This document shows, piece by piece, positions 25,138 through 33,206 of a stretch of DNA of 64,000 nt. The notes under the pieces were generated by a model that searched no databases, was not told the DNA's origin, and saw nothing but the letters and a program-made list of their open reading frames with translations. Source of the DNA: a virus; IMG/VR virus record IMGVR_UViG_3300035034_000461, positions 1-64,000 of that record. The stretch is one strand, 5' to 3'. The translations under genes and the position numbers were made by a program. Numbering within the stretch: position 1 is the stretch's first letter; each line of letters begins with the position of its first letter.

Positions 25138-25581
25138 ATGCAGCTTTTAGAGTCATCAGGTAAAGTAGTCGTCAACAAATCAAAAGAGAGGATCGTTCTT
25201 GATACTTCTCCTGAGATTCTGGACTATTACCACTGGTTTATTAGGCGTAGATTCTGGATTGAATTGCAAAAACCTCTGCATGGCTCTCATATCACCATAT
25301 CTTTTCACAAATATAATAAAGATATTGACTGGCAACGTGCATCCTATTACGACGGAGAAACATTACCATTCAAATATGATGTAGAGGTCGTTAGAGGTGG
25401 TTATACGAAAGGATTTATCATGTTCTATCTGAAAGTGTATTCCGAGGAATTGGATGCGTTTAAGCGGGATGTGGGAATTATTGACGATTTTGGATATAAA
25501 GGACTTCATTTAACGCTGGGTAACACGAAATCAGGAGTTCGTCTTTGGTGGCCAGAAATGATCACGATTGATAAAAACTAG
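25138..25581 (+). CDS. acb1: 2H phosphodiesterase, anti-CBASS Acb1-like
   Basis: 147 residues, near the size of T4 Acb1 (gp57B, 152). It opens 'LLESSGKVVVN'. The two catalytic HxT motifs are 'HGSHITISFH' (His51, Thr53) and 'YKGLHLTLGN' (about residues 122-124), with 'FIMFYLKVYSEELD' between them. The layout agrees with what I recall of the T4 57B family. Acb1 cleaves cyclic oligonucleotides made by CBASS defence. It has its own promoter (TACACT) and is not linked to the other 2H gene at 62674. Assigned from memory of the family; a different 2H role is possible. Confidence 0.65.
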   Translation: MQLLESSGKVVVNKSKERIVLDTSPEILDYYHWFIRRRFWIELQKPLHGSHITISFHKYNKDIDWQRASYYDGETLPFKYDVEVVRGGYTKGFIMFYLKVYSEELDAFKRDVGIIDDFGYKGLHLTLGNTKSGVRLWWPEMITIDKN

Positions 25582-25595
25582 GATATAATAGAATT

Positions 25596-25634
25596 ATGAA
25601 AATTAAAAAAACACTAATTGGAGAAAAAGAATAA
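25596..25634 (+). pseudogene. Truncated phage gene start before the Dam cassette
   Basis: Phage promoter (TATAAT), then ATG and 'MKIKKTLIGEKE' and TAA. A promoter driving a 12-codon frame suggests that the original gene was interrupted here by the methyltransferase cassette. Confidence 0.45.
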
Positions 25635-25640
25635 TAGGAA

Positions 25641-26519
25641 ATGAGCATATATAAAACAGTTGTCCCGCCCATCAAGTGCCAAGGCATTAAAACCAAGCTT
25701 GTTCCCTGGGTTAGAGCGATCATTCCAACCGACTTTGATGGCACTTGGATTGAACCCTTTATGGGGTCCGGTGTGGTTGCTTTCAATATTCGCCCAAAGA
25801 AGGCGATTCTTGGCGACACCAATCCCCATTTGATCGCGTTTTACCAAGCGGTTAGTGATAAGAAAATTACGGCTGCATCGGTTCGTCAATTTCTTGAGAA
25901 AGAGGGGGCAGAGCTTCTCCGAACCGGAGGAGAGCATTACTACACCGTCCGAGAGCGATTCAACCTACACCATGATCCAATCGACTTTCTATTTCTTAAC
26001 CGCTCATGCTTCAACGGCATGATTCGATTTAACAAGAAAGGCGGCTTCAATGTTCCTTTCTGTCGAAAACCGAACAGATTCGCAAAGGCTTTGATTACCA
26101 AAATAGCGAATCAGGTTCAGGCCGTGTCTGATGCGATGAGCGTTGGTGATTACGAGTTTCATCTTCAGCCATTCAGTGAGACCATTGCCGTCGCTTCTGA
26201 GGGCGACTTTCTATATTGTGATCCCCCATATATTGATCGTCACGTTACCTACTTCAATGGTTGGGATGAGTCACACGAATTAGAGCTGGAGGAGGCTCTC
26301 GCATCCTCGCCGTGCCCATTCATCCTTTCGACATGGCACCACAATGATTACAGGCGCAATACATACATTGATTCTTTGTGGTCTAAATACAGCATTCTGA
26401 CGCGGGAGCATTTTTATCATGTTGGCGCGTCTGAAGCCAACCGGAACCCGATGATCGAAGCGTTGGTAACTAATTTCGATGCCACGATTGAAGATTCTCC
26501 TCTGGAATCATTTGAGTAG
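25641..26519 (+). CDS. dam: Dam-like N6-adenine DNA methyltransferase (D12 class)
   Basis: 292 residues. SAM-binding motif I 'EPFMGSG' at residues 38-44; '[16 protein letters not shown]' and the catalytic 'CDPPY' follow in the alpha-class order (I before IV). GATC is the usual target of this class, not provable here. The codon choice is clearly more GC-rich than in neighbouring genes, so it is a recent acquisition. Likely protects phage DNA against host restriction. Confidence 0.92.
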   Translation: MSIYKTVVPPIKCQGIKTKLVPWVRAIIPTDFDGTWIEPFMGSGVVAFNIRPKKAILGDTNPHLIAFYQAVSDKKITAASVRQFLEKEGAELLRTGGEHYYTVRERFNLHHDPIDFLFLNRSCFNGMIRFNKKGGFNVPFCRKPNRFAKALITKIANQVQAVSDAMSVGDYEFHLQPFSETIAVASEGDFLYCDPPYIDRHVTYFNGWDESHELELEEALASSPCPFILSTWHHNDYRRNTYIDSLWSKYSILTREHFYHVGASEANRNPMIEALVTNFDATIEDSPLESFE

Positions 26520-26684
26520 ATGCGTCTGCTCAAACCCGCTGCAAAATACAAGGGGATAACAAGTCGTGGCTGACCAACAGGCTACCCGTCGCGTGTCGAA
26601 AGGATCATGGAACAGAGAATTGGATACAGAAACTTATGATATCAAGGAAATATTTTTCACCTTATAATTTGAAATAATAAAAAT
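26520..26684 (+). other. Right junction of the Dam cassette
   Basis: Immediately after the dam stop there is a 17-codon frame (ATG 26520). A GTG frame follows at 26566-26667 beginning 'VADQQATRRVSKGSWNREL' and ending 'YDIKEIFFTL'. The first half is GC-rich like dam, the second AT-rich like the phage. It reads as the start of a second cassette gene fused to the tail of a phage gene. Neither part is recognised. Confidence 0.4.
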
Positions 26685-27089
26685 ATGAAAAGAGTAGTAA
26701 TTAATGAATGTTATGGGGGGTTTAGTCTTTCCCATGAGGCGGTGATGCGATACGCAGAACTGGTAGGGATGACGCTATATGCTGATAAAAAATATAGCCG
26801 GTATTCCTACTATAAAGTCCCTAAAGAGGAATATGACAAGGAAGCGAAAAAATCCTTGGAGGAATGTGGGAATTATAAAAATGTCAATAAGATGGGTATA
26901 TATTTTCACGACCGAGATATAGAACGTGACGATCCCAATCTGATTAAGGTTGTGGAAGAACTCGGAGAGGCTGCGAATGGGGAGTTCGCTGAACTTAAGA
27001 TTATTGAAATTCCCGATGACATTCAATGGGAAGTTTCGGAATATGATGGCATGGAGTCAATTCATGAAGTGCATAAGTCTTGGTCATAA
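26685..27089 (+). CDS. Conserved phage protein, 134 aa
   Basis: 'VVINECYGGFSLSHEAVMRY' at the start and 'RDDPNLIKVVEELGEAANGE' with 'EIPDDIQWEVSEYDGMESI' near the end form a pattern found in many phages and prophages as a protein of unknown function. No catalytic motif identified. Confidence 0.8.
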   Translation: MKRVVINECYGGFSLSHEAVMRYAELVGMTLYADKKYSRYSYYKVPKEEYDKEAKKSLEECGNYKNVNKMGIYFHDRDIERDDPNLIKVVEELGEAANGEFAELKIIEIPDDIQWEVSEYDGMESIHEVHKSWS

Positions 27090-27113
27090 AAACTAGAATA
27101 CAATAACGACACA

Positions 27114-27344
27114 ATGAAAGCAACAATATGGAAAGCTTACTATCGCATGACAATGGGTAGGGAAGTAGCAGACAAAGCAATGGCCAATGCGTCCCTAATG
27201 GTGATTAATTTAGAGGGTTCAACGGCTGGAAAAATATCCCATTTTTATAATAATAATACGGGAGAACAAATTAGGGGCTGGACTAAGAGGAAATACTCAT
27301 CTTCCACTACCAACCAACATCCTCTAATTACAAAATATAACTGA
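27114..27344 (+). CDS. Hypothetical protein, 76 aa
   Basis: Not recognised; basic (pI high) with 'WTKRKYSSSTTNQHP'. Promoter TACAAT, ATG 10 nt downstream because of the CACA insert before the ATG (as also at 27670, 27754, 37182 and 37495). Confidence 0.65.
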   Translation: MKATIWKAYYRMTMGREVADKAMANASLMVINLEGSTAGKISHFYNNNTGEQIRGWTKRKYSSSTTNQHPLITKYN

Positions 27345-27345
27345 T

Positions 27346-27642
27346 ATGAAATATATAACTTTAGTATTATTCGGAATCATCTCAACAATTTGGGAGGGAT
27401 ATGTCCTGAGTATCGTGTGGTCTTGGTTCATCGCTTCTAAATTTGATCTACCAGAATTGGGAGTCGTATCAGCAATTGGATTGATCATGGTTGCGAAGTT
27501 CGTAACCTTTGCATATATTCCGGCATATAAAAAGAGCGATGATCAGGCTACATTCCTACAAATTGTGGAATCAGTTACTTTCCGAGTTACGTATTCCACC
27601 ATAACTCTCGGAGTGGGATGGATAGTCCACCAATTCGCTTGA
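27346..27642 (+). CDS. Membrane protein, 98 aa
   Basis: Hydrophobic spans around residues 2-28, 40-57 and 80-95 ('ITLVLFGIISTIWEGYVL', 'VVSAIGLIMVAKFVTFAYI', 'YSTITLGVGWIVHQFA'). Its last codons are part of an 84-bp tandem duplication (27627-27794). Confidence 0.7.
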   Translation: MKYITLVLFGIISTIWEGYVLSIVWSWFIASKFDLPELGVVSAIGLIMVAKFVTFAYIPAYKKSDDQATFLQIVESVTFRVTYSTITLGVGWIVHQFA

Positions 27643-27794
27643 TAAAAACTAGAATACAATAACGACACAATGAATACGAAAACACAAACACTGACATCAG
27701 ATCAGATCATCCACCAATTCGCTTGATAAAAACTAGAATACAATAACGACACAATGAATACGAAAACACAAACACTGACATCAGATCAGATTAT
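27627..27794 (+). repeat. 84-bp perfect-register tandem duplication of a promoter and start
   Basis: 27627-27710 repeats as 27711-27794. Each copy contains the last codons of the membrane protein gene, its stop, the phage promoter element, an ATG and the first 14 codons of the following gene. One base differs near the 3' ends. Confidence 0.9.
27670..27726 (+). pseudogene. 18-codon hybrid frame created by the duplication
   Basis: 'MNTKTQTLTSDQIIHQFA' joins the start of the downstream gene to the end of the upstream one. It has a complete promoter and may be transcribed; it is a by-product of the duplication. Confidence 0.6.
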
Positions 27795-28239
27795 CAACAA
27801 TCTACTCAACTCGAAGGGGCAATTTGTCCGAGTCGTGTGGAAGAGTGATGTTAAACCCGCAGCAATTCACAAGGACAAGGTTCTTGAAAAACGGACAAGT
27901 GCCGTGGTTCGATCTGGAGTCAACTTCGCCAATCTTTCCGCTGTGAAAGAGGGCATTGCCAATGATGAGAGGGGGGAAGTTCAAGAATTACCTTGGGGTC
28001 AATGGTTATCATTCCCATATGTCATCGAGCATAAAGATACTCTATATCTCCGTATGTATCCAAGTGATACTAAATCTACCACCGTCTATTATGTCAATGG
28101 TGAGACAGTGGATAAGAGCGACTTTATCGCACTTCTTACTCCATCGGAATCTAAAAAAATCACGGAAGGCGTGGCTCCTCCATGCTTCAACGTGAAGCGT
28201 GATAATATCATCTCAACTGAAGATTTTAACGAGGAATAA
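27754..28239 (+). CDS. Conserved phage protein, 161 aa
   Basis: 'VRVVWKSDVKPAAIHKDKVL' and 'YLRMYPSDTKSTTVYYVNGE' suggest a beta-rich protein; similar sequences occur in other large phages, function unknown. Second copy of the duplicated promoter drives it. Confidence 0.7.
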   Translation: MNTKTQTLTSDQIINNLLNSKGQFVRVVWKSDVKPAAIHKDKVLEKRTSAVVRSGVNFANLSAVKEGIANDERGEVQELPWGQWLSFPYVIEHKDTLYLRMYPSDTKSTTVYYVNGETVDKSDFIALLTPSESKKITEGVAPPCFNVKRDNIISTEDFNEE

Positions 28240-28240
28240 T

Positions 28241-28471
28241 ATGATTAAATTTACACAAGAAGATGACATTAAACCAACCCCAACCTTTGGAGACGTTGTA
28301 ATAGATCAATTCTTCGTAGATGGTGGTCAACTATGGCAAAAAATAGATTCTACGTCTGCTAATCTAATAGCAGCTGCCAATGGAAATCCATTATCAAATC
28401 ACGACTCAAAATATCATACAGATGATCCCATTGATAGGATCATCTCAAAGGTAACTAAAATCGAATTTTAA
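28241..28471 (+). CDS. Hypothetical protein, 76 aa
   Basis: Starts 'MIKFTQEDDIKPTPTFGDVV'. ATG 28241 is 1 nt after the previous stop; the longer frame from 28199 lies inside that gene. 'GDVVIDQFFVDGGQLWQKI' resembles small phage beta-barrel proteins. Confidence 0.65.
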   Translation: MIKFTQEDDIKPTPTFGDVVIDQFFVDGGQLWQKIDSTSANLIAAANGNPLSNHDSKYHTDDPIDRIISKVTKIEF

Positions 28472-28491
28472 TAATCTCAACAAAACAACAT

Positions 28492-28902
28492 ATGACAAAA
28501 AACAAAAAAACAGTAAACTGTATCGCACATAACGTAAGTAAGCCACAACGGGGAGTTACATGTAACACACCATCTACTAAAGGAGCGTTCGCATGTCTTC
28601 ATGCTAATCGCGGTGGGGTTGCTAAACTTCGTAAGAGGGGATTCACAGACACACAAATTGCAGCAGTGTTCCAACGCGCTGGTATGCCAGTTAATAATAT
28701 CGCAGTTCACAACTGGTCGAATGTTAATATGACAAGCCGCCCTAAGATGAAGTTTAAGATGGGAGATCTCGTCAAGCGTGGTAAGGAACTTTTGATCGTG
28801 CAATCGTCAAATCCAAAGCTCAAAACTATGGTGCTTATGGACAAGGACAATAAGAATATGGAGGTTCCTATGAAGCTCTCCATGTTCCGCAAGGTTTTAT
28901 AA
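28492..28902 (+). CDS. Basic protein with C-terminal KOW-like part, 136 aa
   Basis: The N-terminal half has Cys/His residues ('NCIAHNV', 'VTCNTP', 'ACLHANRGG') and 'RGFTDTQIAAVFQRAG', a helix-turn-helix-like stretch. The C-terminal 'FKMGDLVKRGKELLIVQSS' resembles a KOW/SH3-type strand pair. Nucleic-acid binding is plausible, not shown. Confidence 0.65.
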   Translation: MTKNKKTVNCIAHNVSKPQRGVTCNTPSTKGAFACLHANRGGVAKLRKRGFTDTQIAAVFQRAGMPVNNIAVHNWSNVNMTSRPKMKFKMGDLVKRGKELLIVQSSNPKLKTMVLMDKDNKNMEVPMKLSMFRKVL

Positions 28903-28923
28903 AAACTAGGTTATACTCCACCC

Positions 28924-29109
28924 ATGACAGAAGATAAAAGATTGTTTGGGTGGAGTGTAAAAAACCTTCGGACAGGGGAGGTTGTGAGATATTCAGCTTC
29001 CTATAATTTTCCAGTAACTAAAGATCATGTTATCTAATCTCCGAGTATTAGCGATTGGGCTGGTGGTGATCCTTTCAGGGTATATCCTCCTGAAGATGGT
29101 GAGAAATAG
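28924..29109 (+). pseudogene. Small phage gene with in-frame TAA
   Basis: Starts 'MTEDKRLFGWSVKNLRTGEV'. TAA at 29035-29037 ends the frame after 37 codons, but the same frame goes on 'SPSISDWAGGDPFRVYPPED' to TAG 29107. Both halves look like one conserved protein. Promoter present (hexamer TATACT in a GTTATACT context). Confidence 0.6.
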
Positions 29110-29117
29110 GAAATAAT

Positions 29118-29393
29118 ATGACACTTGATAAACTAAAAATAGCAATGGATAAGTGGTTTAGTAATCCACAGAATCTAATTGATTTTGAAAAAAAGATGGA
29201 AGAAATGAGCAATAGCGATCTTGATCATCTTCCTTGGGAGATGCGTAAAGAATATTGTTATTGTAAGAAAGAGGAAGATCATTGTGGGACATGTTCATGT
29301 GGAAAATCGGGACATATGCGATCAATGGGGATGGGAACAGATACATGGTGTGATGAATGTTATCAAATCGATTCCAAACGAATTCTCTATTAA
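29118..29393 (+). CDS. Cys-rich putative zinc protein, 91 aa
   Basis: 'YCYCKKEEDHCGTCSCGKSG' followed by 'WCDECY' supplies seven Cys and a His. One or two zinc sites are likely. Helical, acidic N-terminus. No family recognised. Confidence 0.65.
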   Translation: MTLDKLKIAMDKWFSNPQNLIDFEKKMEEMSNSDLDHLPWEMRKEYCYCKKEEDHCGTCSCGKSGHMRSMGMGTDTWCDECYQIDSKRILY

Positions 29394-29417
29394 TAAAAAC
29401 TAGGATATTATGAAAAC

Positions 29418-29897
29418 ATGAAACTGGAAAGACTACAATTAGTTACTTCTAATCGTCCCTGTGATGTTATTAGATATTGGCATGAGGACAATCAGATGTT
29501 GTTAGATCCTCCATATCAAAGGGGGAATGTGTGGGGGGTGATTAGGCAACGCAATCTAATTCGTTCTCTCATTCAAAATATTCCAATTCCCTCAATCATT
29601 ATCAACGATAGATGGAAAGCAGGGTGGGATGATACATTATCATGTGTGGTCATTGATGGTAAACAGCGTATGACTACGTTCTTGCAATTCTTCTCAAGTG
29701 AATTGGAAATCCCCGGAGAGTGGTTGGGGATGGTCGGGATGGTAACATTTGATGATTTGGATCTTCCCACACAGAGATCTTTCAGACAAATGCCTTTGGC
29801 TTTTTCCGAAGGAACTTTGAAAAGTCTGGAAGATGAAAAGATGGTGTTTGATCTTGTCAATTTTGGAGGAGTTCCACAAGGGGAATCCGATTTATAA
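29418..29897 (+). CDS. DUF262 (ParB/Srx-fold) protein, 159 aa
   Basis: 'LLDPPYQRGNVWG', 'RQRNLIRSLIQNIPIPSIII' and 'VVIDGKQRMTTFLQFF' are the signature blocks of DUF262, the N-terminal domain of GmrS/GmrD and many defence-linked proteins. Here the domain is alone, with no DUF1524 nuclease part. A nucleotide-dependent regulatory or decoy role is possible. Confidence 0.85.
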   Translation: MKLERLQLVTSNRPCDVIRYWHEDNQMLLDPPYQRGNVWGVIRQRNLIRSLIQNIPIPSIIINDRWKAGWDDTLSCVVIDGKQRMTTFLQFFSSELEIPGEWLGMVGMVTFDDLDLPTQRSFRQMPLAFSEGTLKSLEDEKMVFDLVNFGGVPQGESDL

Positions 29898-29918
29898 AAA
29901 CTAGGATACAATAAGGAC

Positions 29919-30254
29919 ATGAAATTCAAATTCATTAGATCAGCAATCGGACTTCCTTTATTCTTCATCGGAGTCGCACTTCCATATGCAACTTCGGGAG
30001 TTTACTTCTTCTATTTTCTGGGATGTTTCCTAGCATTGGGGGGAGCATATCAATTATCTAAGTGTGTCAAGCACGATGCGGAGGGAATGGGGTGGATGTT
30101 TTTGGGATTACCAATTTTCTTCCTATCCATGCAATACAACGCATATTTCTTTCTTGCAGATCTTGGTATCACGGGATTCACGATTGCAATCACAAGGATG
30201 ATGTCATCTCTGATTGGTGGATTGATGATTATGATGAGCTTTGGAAGGGAATAA
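29919..30254 (+). CDS. Polytopic membrane protein, about 4 spans, 111 aa
   Basis: Hydrophobic stretches 'IGLPLFFIGVALPYA', 'GVYFFYFLGCFLALGGAYQL', 'MFLGLPIFFLSMQYNAYFF' and 'SSLIGGLMIMMSF'. Function unknown. Confidence 0.7.
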   Translation: MKFKFIRSAIGLPLFFIGVALPYATSGVYFFYFLGCFLALGGAYQLSKCVKHDAEGMGWMFLGLPIFFLSMQYNAYFFLADLGITGFTIAITRMMSSLIGGLMIMMSFGRE

Positions 30255-30255
30255 T

Positions 30256-30676
30256 ATGAAAAATATATAGAAGATGCTATTGAGATATCAATTGCGGATG
30301 ATGATGTTGAACTATTTGAAGATTTCTTAGACTTTGCAGATCGGGTTATTAATAATAGATATTTGCAACATAGGGGGGAAGCCTATAAGGGGAGTGCAAC
30401 TACTTTACCACTATTCGATTTTCGAATTAATCAAGTGAAGTATAAATTTGATCGATTTGAAGTATATTATGAGACTTCCAAAGTCATACATGATTTTGAA
30501 AAATTTGATGTAGATCCTAGATCCTTGTAGATAACTGGCAAGATCAAGTTGATGAGATGATTAATAATAGGGCTAAGGCGATGGTGGAAGAAAAATTTGA
30601 TAAAATCAGAGATAAAATTTCCGATTTTGAAAATACTCTTGATGAGTGGATTGTGGAAAGCTTTGGTAAAAACTAG
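30256..30676 (+). pseudogene. Gene with two frameshifts, about 138 codons
   Basis: ATG AAA AAT ATA TAG ends after four codons. The +1 frame from 30264 encodes 'YIEDAIEISIADDDVELFED' and on to 'FDVDPRSL' and TAG. Another frame picks up at about 30528 with 'VDNWQDQVDEMINNRAKAM' and ends '...ESFGKN' at the promoter TAG. One extra A in the run at 30259-30263 would restore the first junction. Confidence 0.55.
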
Positions 30677-30690
30677 AATACACTAGCAAC

Positions 30691-31467
30691 ATGAACGACA
30701 ACAAAATCAGGGAAAAGCTCGCTAAAATGCTCACTCTTGCTGGAGACAATACAGCAAGTCAGGGGGAGATTGACAATGCTCTTGCAATGGCAACTCAGAT
30801 GATGGTTAAGTATAACCTCACACGGGATGACATCGACATGTCTCAAGACGATCCTATCAAGAATATCAAATATTCATCTAATACCGCTTTTACACTATCG
30901 GGTAAAGTGTATGTGTGGGAACTTTCTTTAGCTCATTTCATCTCTGATTTTATGGGAACTGTGAATCATTATATCAATAGTGGGAGATATAACAAACGTC
31001 CCAATGGTTTGCAAGAATTTGACAGCAATGGGAATCCCGTTGCAACTCGTATGATCACATTCTATGGCGCGGAGGATGACTGTGAGATTGCAGTATCTTT
31101 ATATCATGAGCTTCAAAAAGCCATTCAAATGGCTGCGGTAGTTCGCTATGGTAAATGGGCTAAAGGGGATGGTGGAGTCTATTGTGAGGGATTTGTGCAA
31201 GGTCTTGTGGATAGTAATGTGAATGAGATTCAGAAACTTAAAGACTGCGATGCTCAAACCAATGCTCTTATTCTTGTATCGGAGCAAACACAACTAGCCA
31301 TTCGTTCGGGGGCGACATCGTGGTTGGCTAAGTCTAAGGGTATAAAGCTTCGTAAGACTCAGGGATCATCTGGTGCTTCGGGATCTGGTAATGCTAGGCG
31401 TGAGGGTCGCAATGATGGATCTAATTATGGGGTTGAAAAACAAGGCGCAACGTGTAAGATTGGATAG
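30691..31467 (+). CDS. DUF2786-containing protein, 258 aa
   Basis: 'IREKLAKMLTLAGDNTASQG' and 'EIDNALAMATQMMVKYNLTR' match the DUF2786 N-terminal helical pair; the middle part ('FYGAEDDCEIAVSLYHEL') fits the associated DUF7168-like region. A Ser/Gly-rich C-terminal tail follows. Common in phages and prophages, function unknown. Its last codons lie in a 75-bp duplication. Confidence 0.8.
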   Translation: MNDNKIREKLAKMLTLAGDNTASQGEIDNALAMATQMMVKYNLTRDDIDMSQDDPIKNIKYSSNTAFTLSGKVYVWELSLAHFISDFMGTVNHYINSGRYNKRPNGLQEFDSNGNPVATRMITFYGAEDDCEIAVSLYHELQKAIQMAAVVRYGKWAKGDGGVYCEGFVQGLVDSNVNEIQKLKDCDAQTNALILVSEQTQLAIRSGATSWLAKSKGIKLRKTQGSSGASGSGNARREGRNDGSNYGVEKQGATCKIG

Positions 31468-31575
31468 TATGAACGATATAAAAGATAAGATTGATCTAAG
31501 TATGGGGTTGAAAAACAAGGCGCAACGTGTAAGATTGGATAGTATGAGCGATATAAAAGATAAGATTGATAAGAT
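31426..31575 (+). repeat. 75-bp tandem duplication across a gene boundary
   Basis: 31426-31500 repeats at 31501-31575 with very few differences. The unit holds the end of the DUF2786 gene in one frame and the start of the next gene in another. Confidence 0.85.
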
Positions 31576-31690
31576 TAATAACTCATCTTTTAAAAAAGCT
31601 CAGAAGCTTATATACAAATGGGTGAAGACGAAACAGATTACATTCAGAGAATTTACAACTTTATGTGAGTGTAATAGAAATGCGATTTAA
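31469..31690 (+). CDS. Basic hypothetical protein, 73 aa, N-terminally extended by duplication
   Basis: 'MNDIKDKIDLS' is repeated as 'MSDIKDKIDKI' 25 residues later because of the 75-bp duplication. The original start is probably ATG 31544. The intervening 'MGLKNKAQRVRLDS' is the neighbour gene's tail read in another frame. Confidence 0.6.
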   Translation: MNDIKDKIDLSMGLKNKAQRVRLDSMSDIKDKIDKINNSSFKKAQKLIYKWVKTKQITFREFTTLCECNRNAI

Positions 31691-31717
31691 TTATAAAAAC
31701 TAGGATACAATAACGAC

Positions 31718-31807
31718 ATGCGAGATCAAAATTACATTAACAAATACATCGAAAGTATTCCGAGCTATGAACTTAGGAATGTCATGAAAAATTTAAAGAT
31801 GAATTAA
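31718..31807 (+). CDS. Very small protein, 29 aa
   Basis: 'MRDQNYINKYIESIPSYELR' with a complete promoter (TACAAT, ATG 6 nt downstream). Supported mainly by that promoter. Confidence 0.45.
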   Translation: MRDQNYINKYIESIPSYELRNVMKNLKMN

Positions 31808-31823
31808 TTAAACACTTACAAAT

Positions 31824-32045
31824 ATGACAACCGAAGATAGAGAAATAGTTAAGATGATGGAACAATATGGGGGGAGCTTTGTTAAGTCTCTTACTCGCGC
31901 AATCTATTGTGCAGACACTAATAATTTTCAAAAGATTAAGGATGCATTCCCCGAATTGTGGGTAAGATACAGAGAATTTGTGAAGGAAGACATTAGTGAA
32001 CTACCCACGGCACAAGGCCATGGGCGTTCACAAATGATGAATTAG
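31824..32045 (+). CDS. Hypothetical protein, 73 aa
   Basis: Mostly helical ('EIVKMMEQYGGSFVKSLTRA', 'KDAFPELWVRYREFVKED'). No promoter element of its own; likely read with the 29-codon gene. Similar small helical proteins are frequent in phages. Confidence 0.65.
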   Translation: MTTEDREIVKMMEQYGGSFVKSLTRAIYCADTNNFQKIKDAFPELWVRYREFVKEDISELPTAQGHGRSQMMN

Positions 32046-32069
32046 TAAAAACTAGGACATACTCACATC

Positions 32070-32270
32070 ATGCAATACAAACTTACACACGCTCAAACAC
32101 TTCCATTCTCTAAACGGAAAGGAGTAGATTCTGATGCAGTTTATAATTTCCTATGCACAAGACACTATGCGTCATACATTGACAACTTCGCCAATGTATC
32201 CATGGATGCTCTTTTGTATAAGTGGAATGAGGCGACCCTAAAGGCGATCCAAGATGGACTCAAAGTGTAA
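32070..32270 (+). CDS. Hypothetical protein, 66 aa
   Basis: 'MQYKLTHAQTLPFSKRKGVD' then 'YKWNEATLKAIQDGLKV'. Short alpha/beta protein, unrecognised. Promoter hexamer CATACT, slightly off consensus. Confidence 0.65.
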   Translation: MQYKLTHAQTLPFSKRKGVDSDAVYNFLCTRHYASYIDNFANVSMDALLYKWNEATLKAIQDGLKV

Positions 32271-32291
32271 AAACTAGAATATAATAACGAC

Positions 32292-33185
32292 ATGACAAAG
32301 ACAAGCGATCTTAGAAAAATGGTGGAAGCTGATAACGCAGAAAAGAATCTGACAGTTTCCAAAAACAAATTCAAATCCTTTGCGGATTCTCAATCATGGT
32401 CAAATGATCAAGTTATTGAATCTTATCGGAAAATTGGAGAGGCGACTACAGTAGCTGATGAAACTCATAAGAAGTTTATCAAGATCGGCCCAGCCAAACG
32501 TGATGCGGCAAAAGTTCTTCATAAGAAACTAGAGGATTATGGAATGTTCATTGCTTCTCAAGGTGGATACTATTCAGGATCAGTATCACAAACGGTATTC
32601 TTTCAAGATCGTCCATCTGCACATACTACGGTATCTTCTGGTGAACAATACTCAAGAGGTTGCACGTATCGCAAGAATGATGCAGATCATATCGTTGAAT
32701 TCAATATGGATAATGCAAAGACTTTAGACGCGAATTGGGATATTGTGGAACTCTCTAAGAAAGATAGTCTATATATCATTGATATCAAAAAGCTAAAAAG
32801 TGGAGCGTTTGAATGTGTTTGGGTGACAATTAAGAATAAACAAATTGTATCCGAAAGAGGATTTGTTGCTAAAATCGGAGACATGCTATATCATAGCACG
32901 AAATCTGAAAAACATGCTTTGGATGGTATCAAACGCAAACATACCATGAACAAGAAAAACAGTCGGGAGAATGTTTTAAGCCGCCTTAAAAACTCTTCGG
33001 AGATTACTATGGGGGATGTTCGTAAACTTACAGGATGGTGTTCTGCGGGATGTAAGGCATGGGTGGAACGTTACATGGATGGGAAGAGTAGAGCAAAGCG
33101 TGAAGAGGTTGTGGAAGCTGCTAAGAAAGCCAAAGATAACGGGGATACATATGCGCCTAGGTTACTGGATCTTCTTGGTGTGTAG
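32292..33185 (+). CDS. Hypothetical protein, 297 aa
   Basis: An N-terminal helical part (residues 1-85) is followed by a beta-rich middle and a basic C-terminal helical part with 'ITMGDVRKLTGWCSAGCKAW' that could be a small DNA-binding helix pair. No family recognised. Ends in TAG within GTAGAAACTAGG, a one-base variant of the promoter element. Confidence 0.65.
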   Translation: MTKTSDLRKMVEADNAEKNLTVSKNKFKSFADSQSWSNDQVIESYRKIGEATTVADETHKKFIKIGPAKRDAAKVLHKKLEDYGMFIASQGGYYSGSVSQTVFFQDRPSAHTTVSSGEQYSRGCTYRKNDADHIVEFNMDNAKTLDANWDIVELSKKDSLYIIDIKKLKSGAFECVWVTIKNKQIVSERGFVAKIGDMLYHSTKSEKHALDGIKRKHTMNKKNSRENVLSRLKNSSEITMGDVRKLTGWCSAGCKAWVERYMDGKSRAKREEVVEAAKKAKDNGDTYAPRLLDLLGV

Positions 33186-33206
33186 AAACTAGGATAATAT
33201 AAAGCT

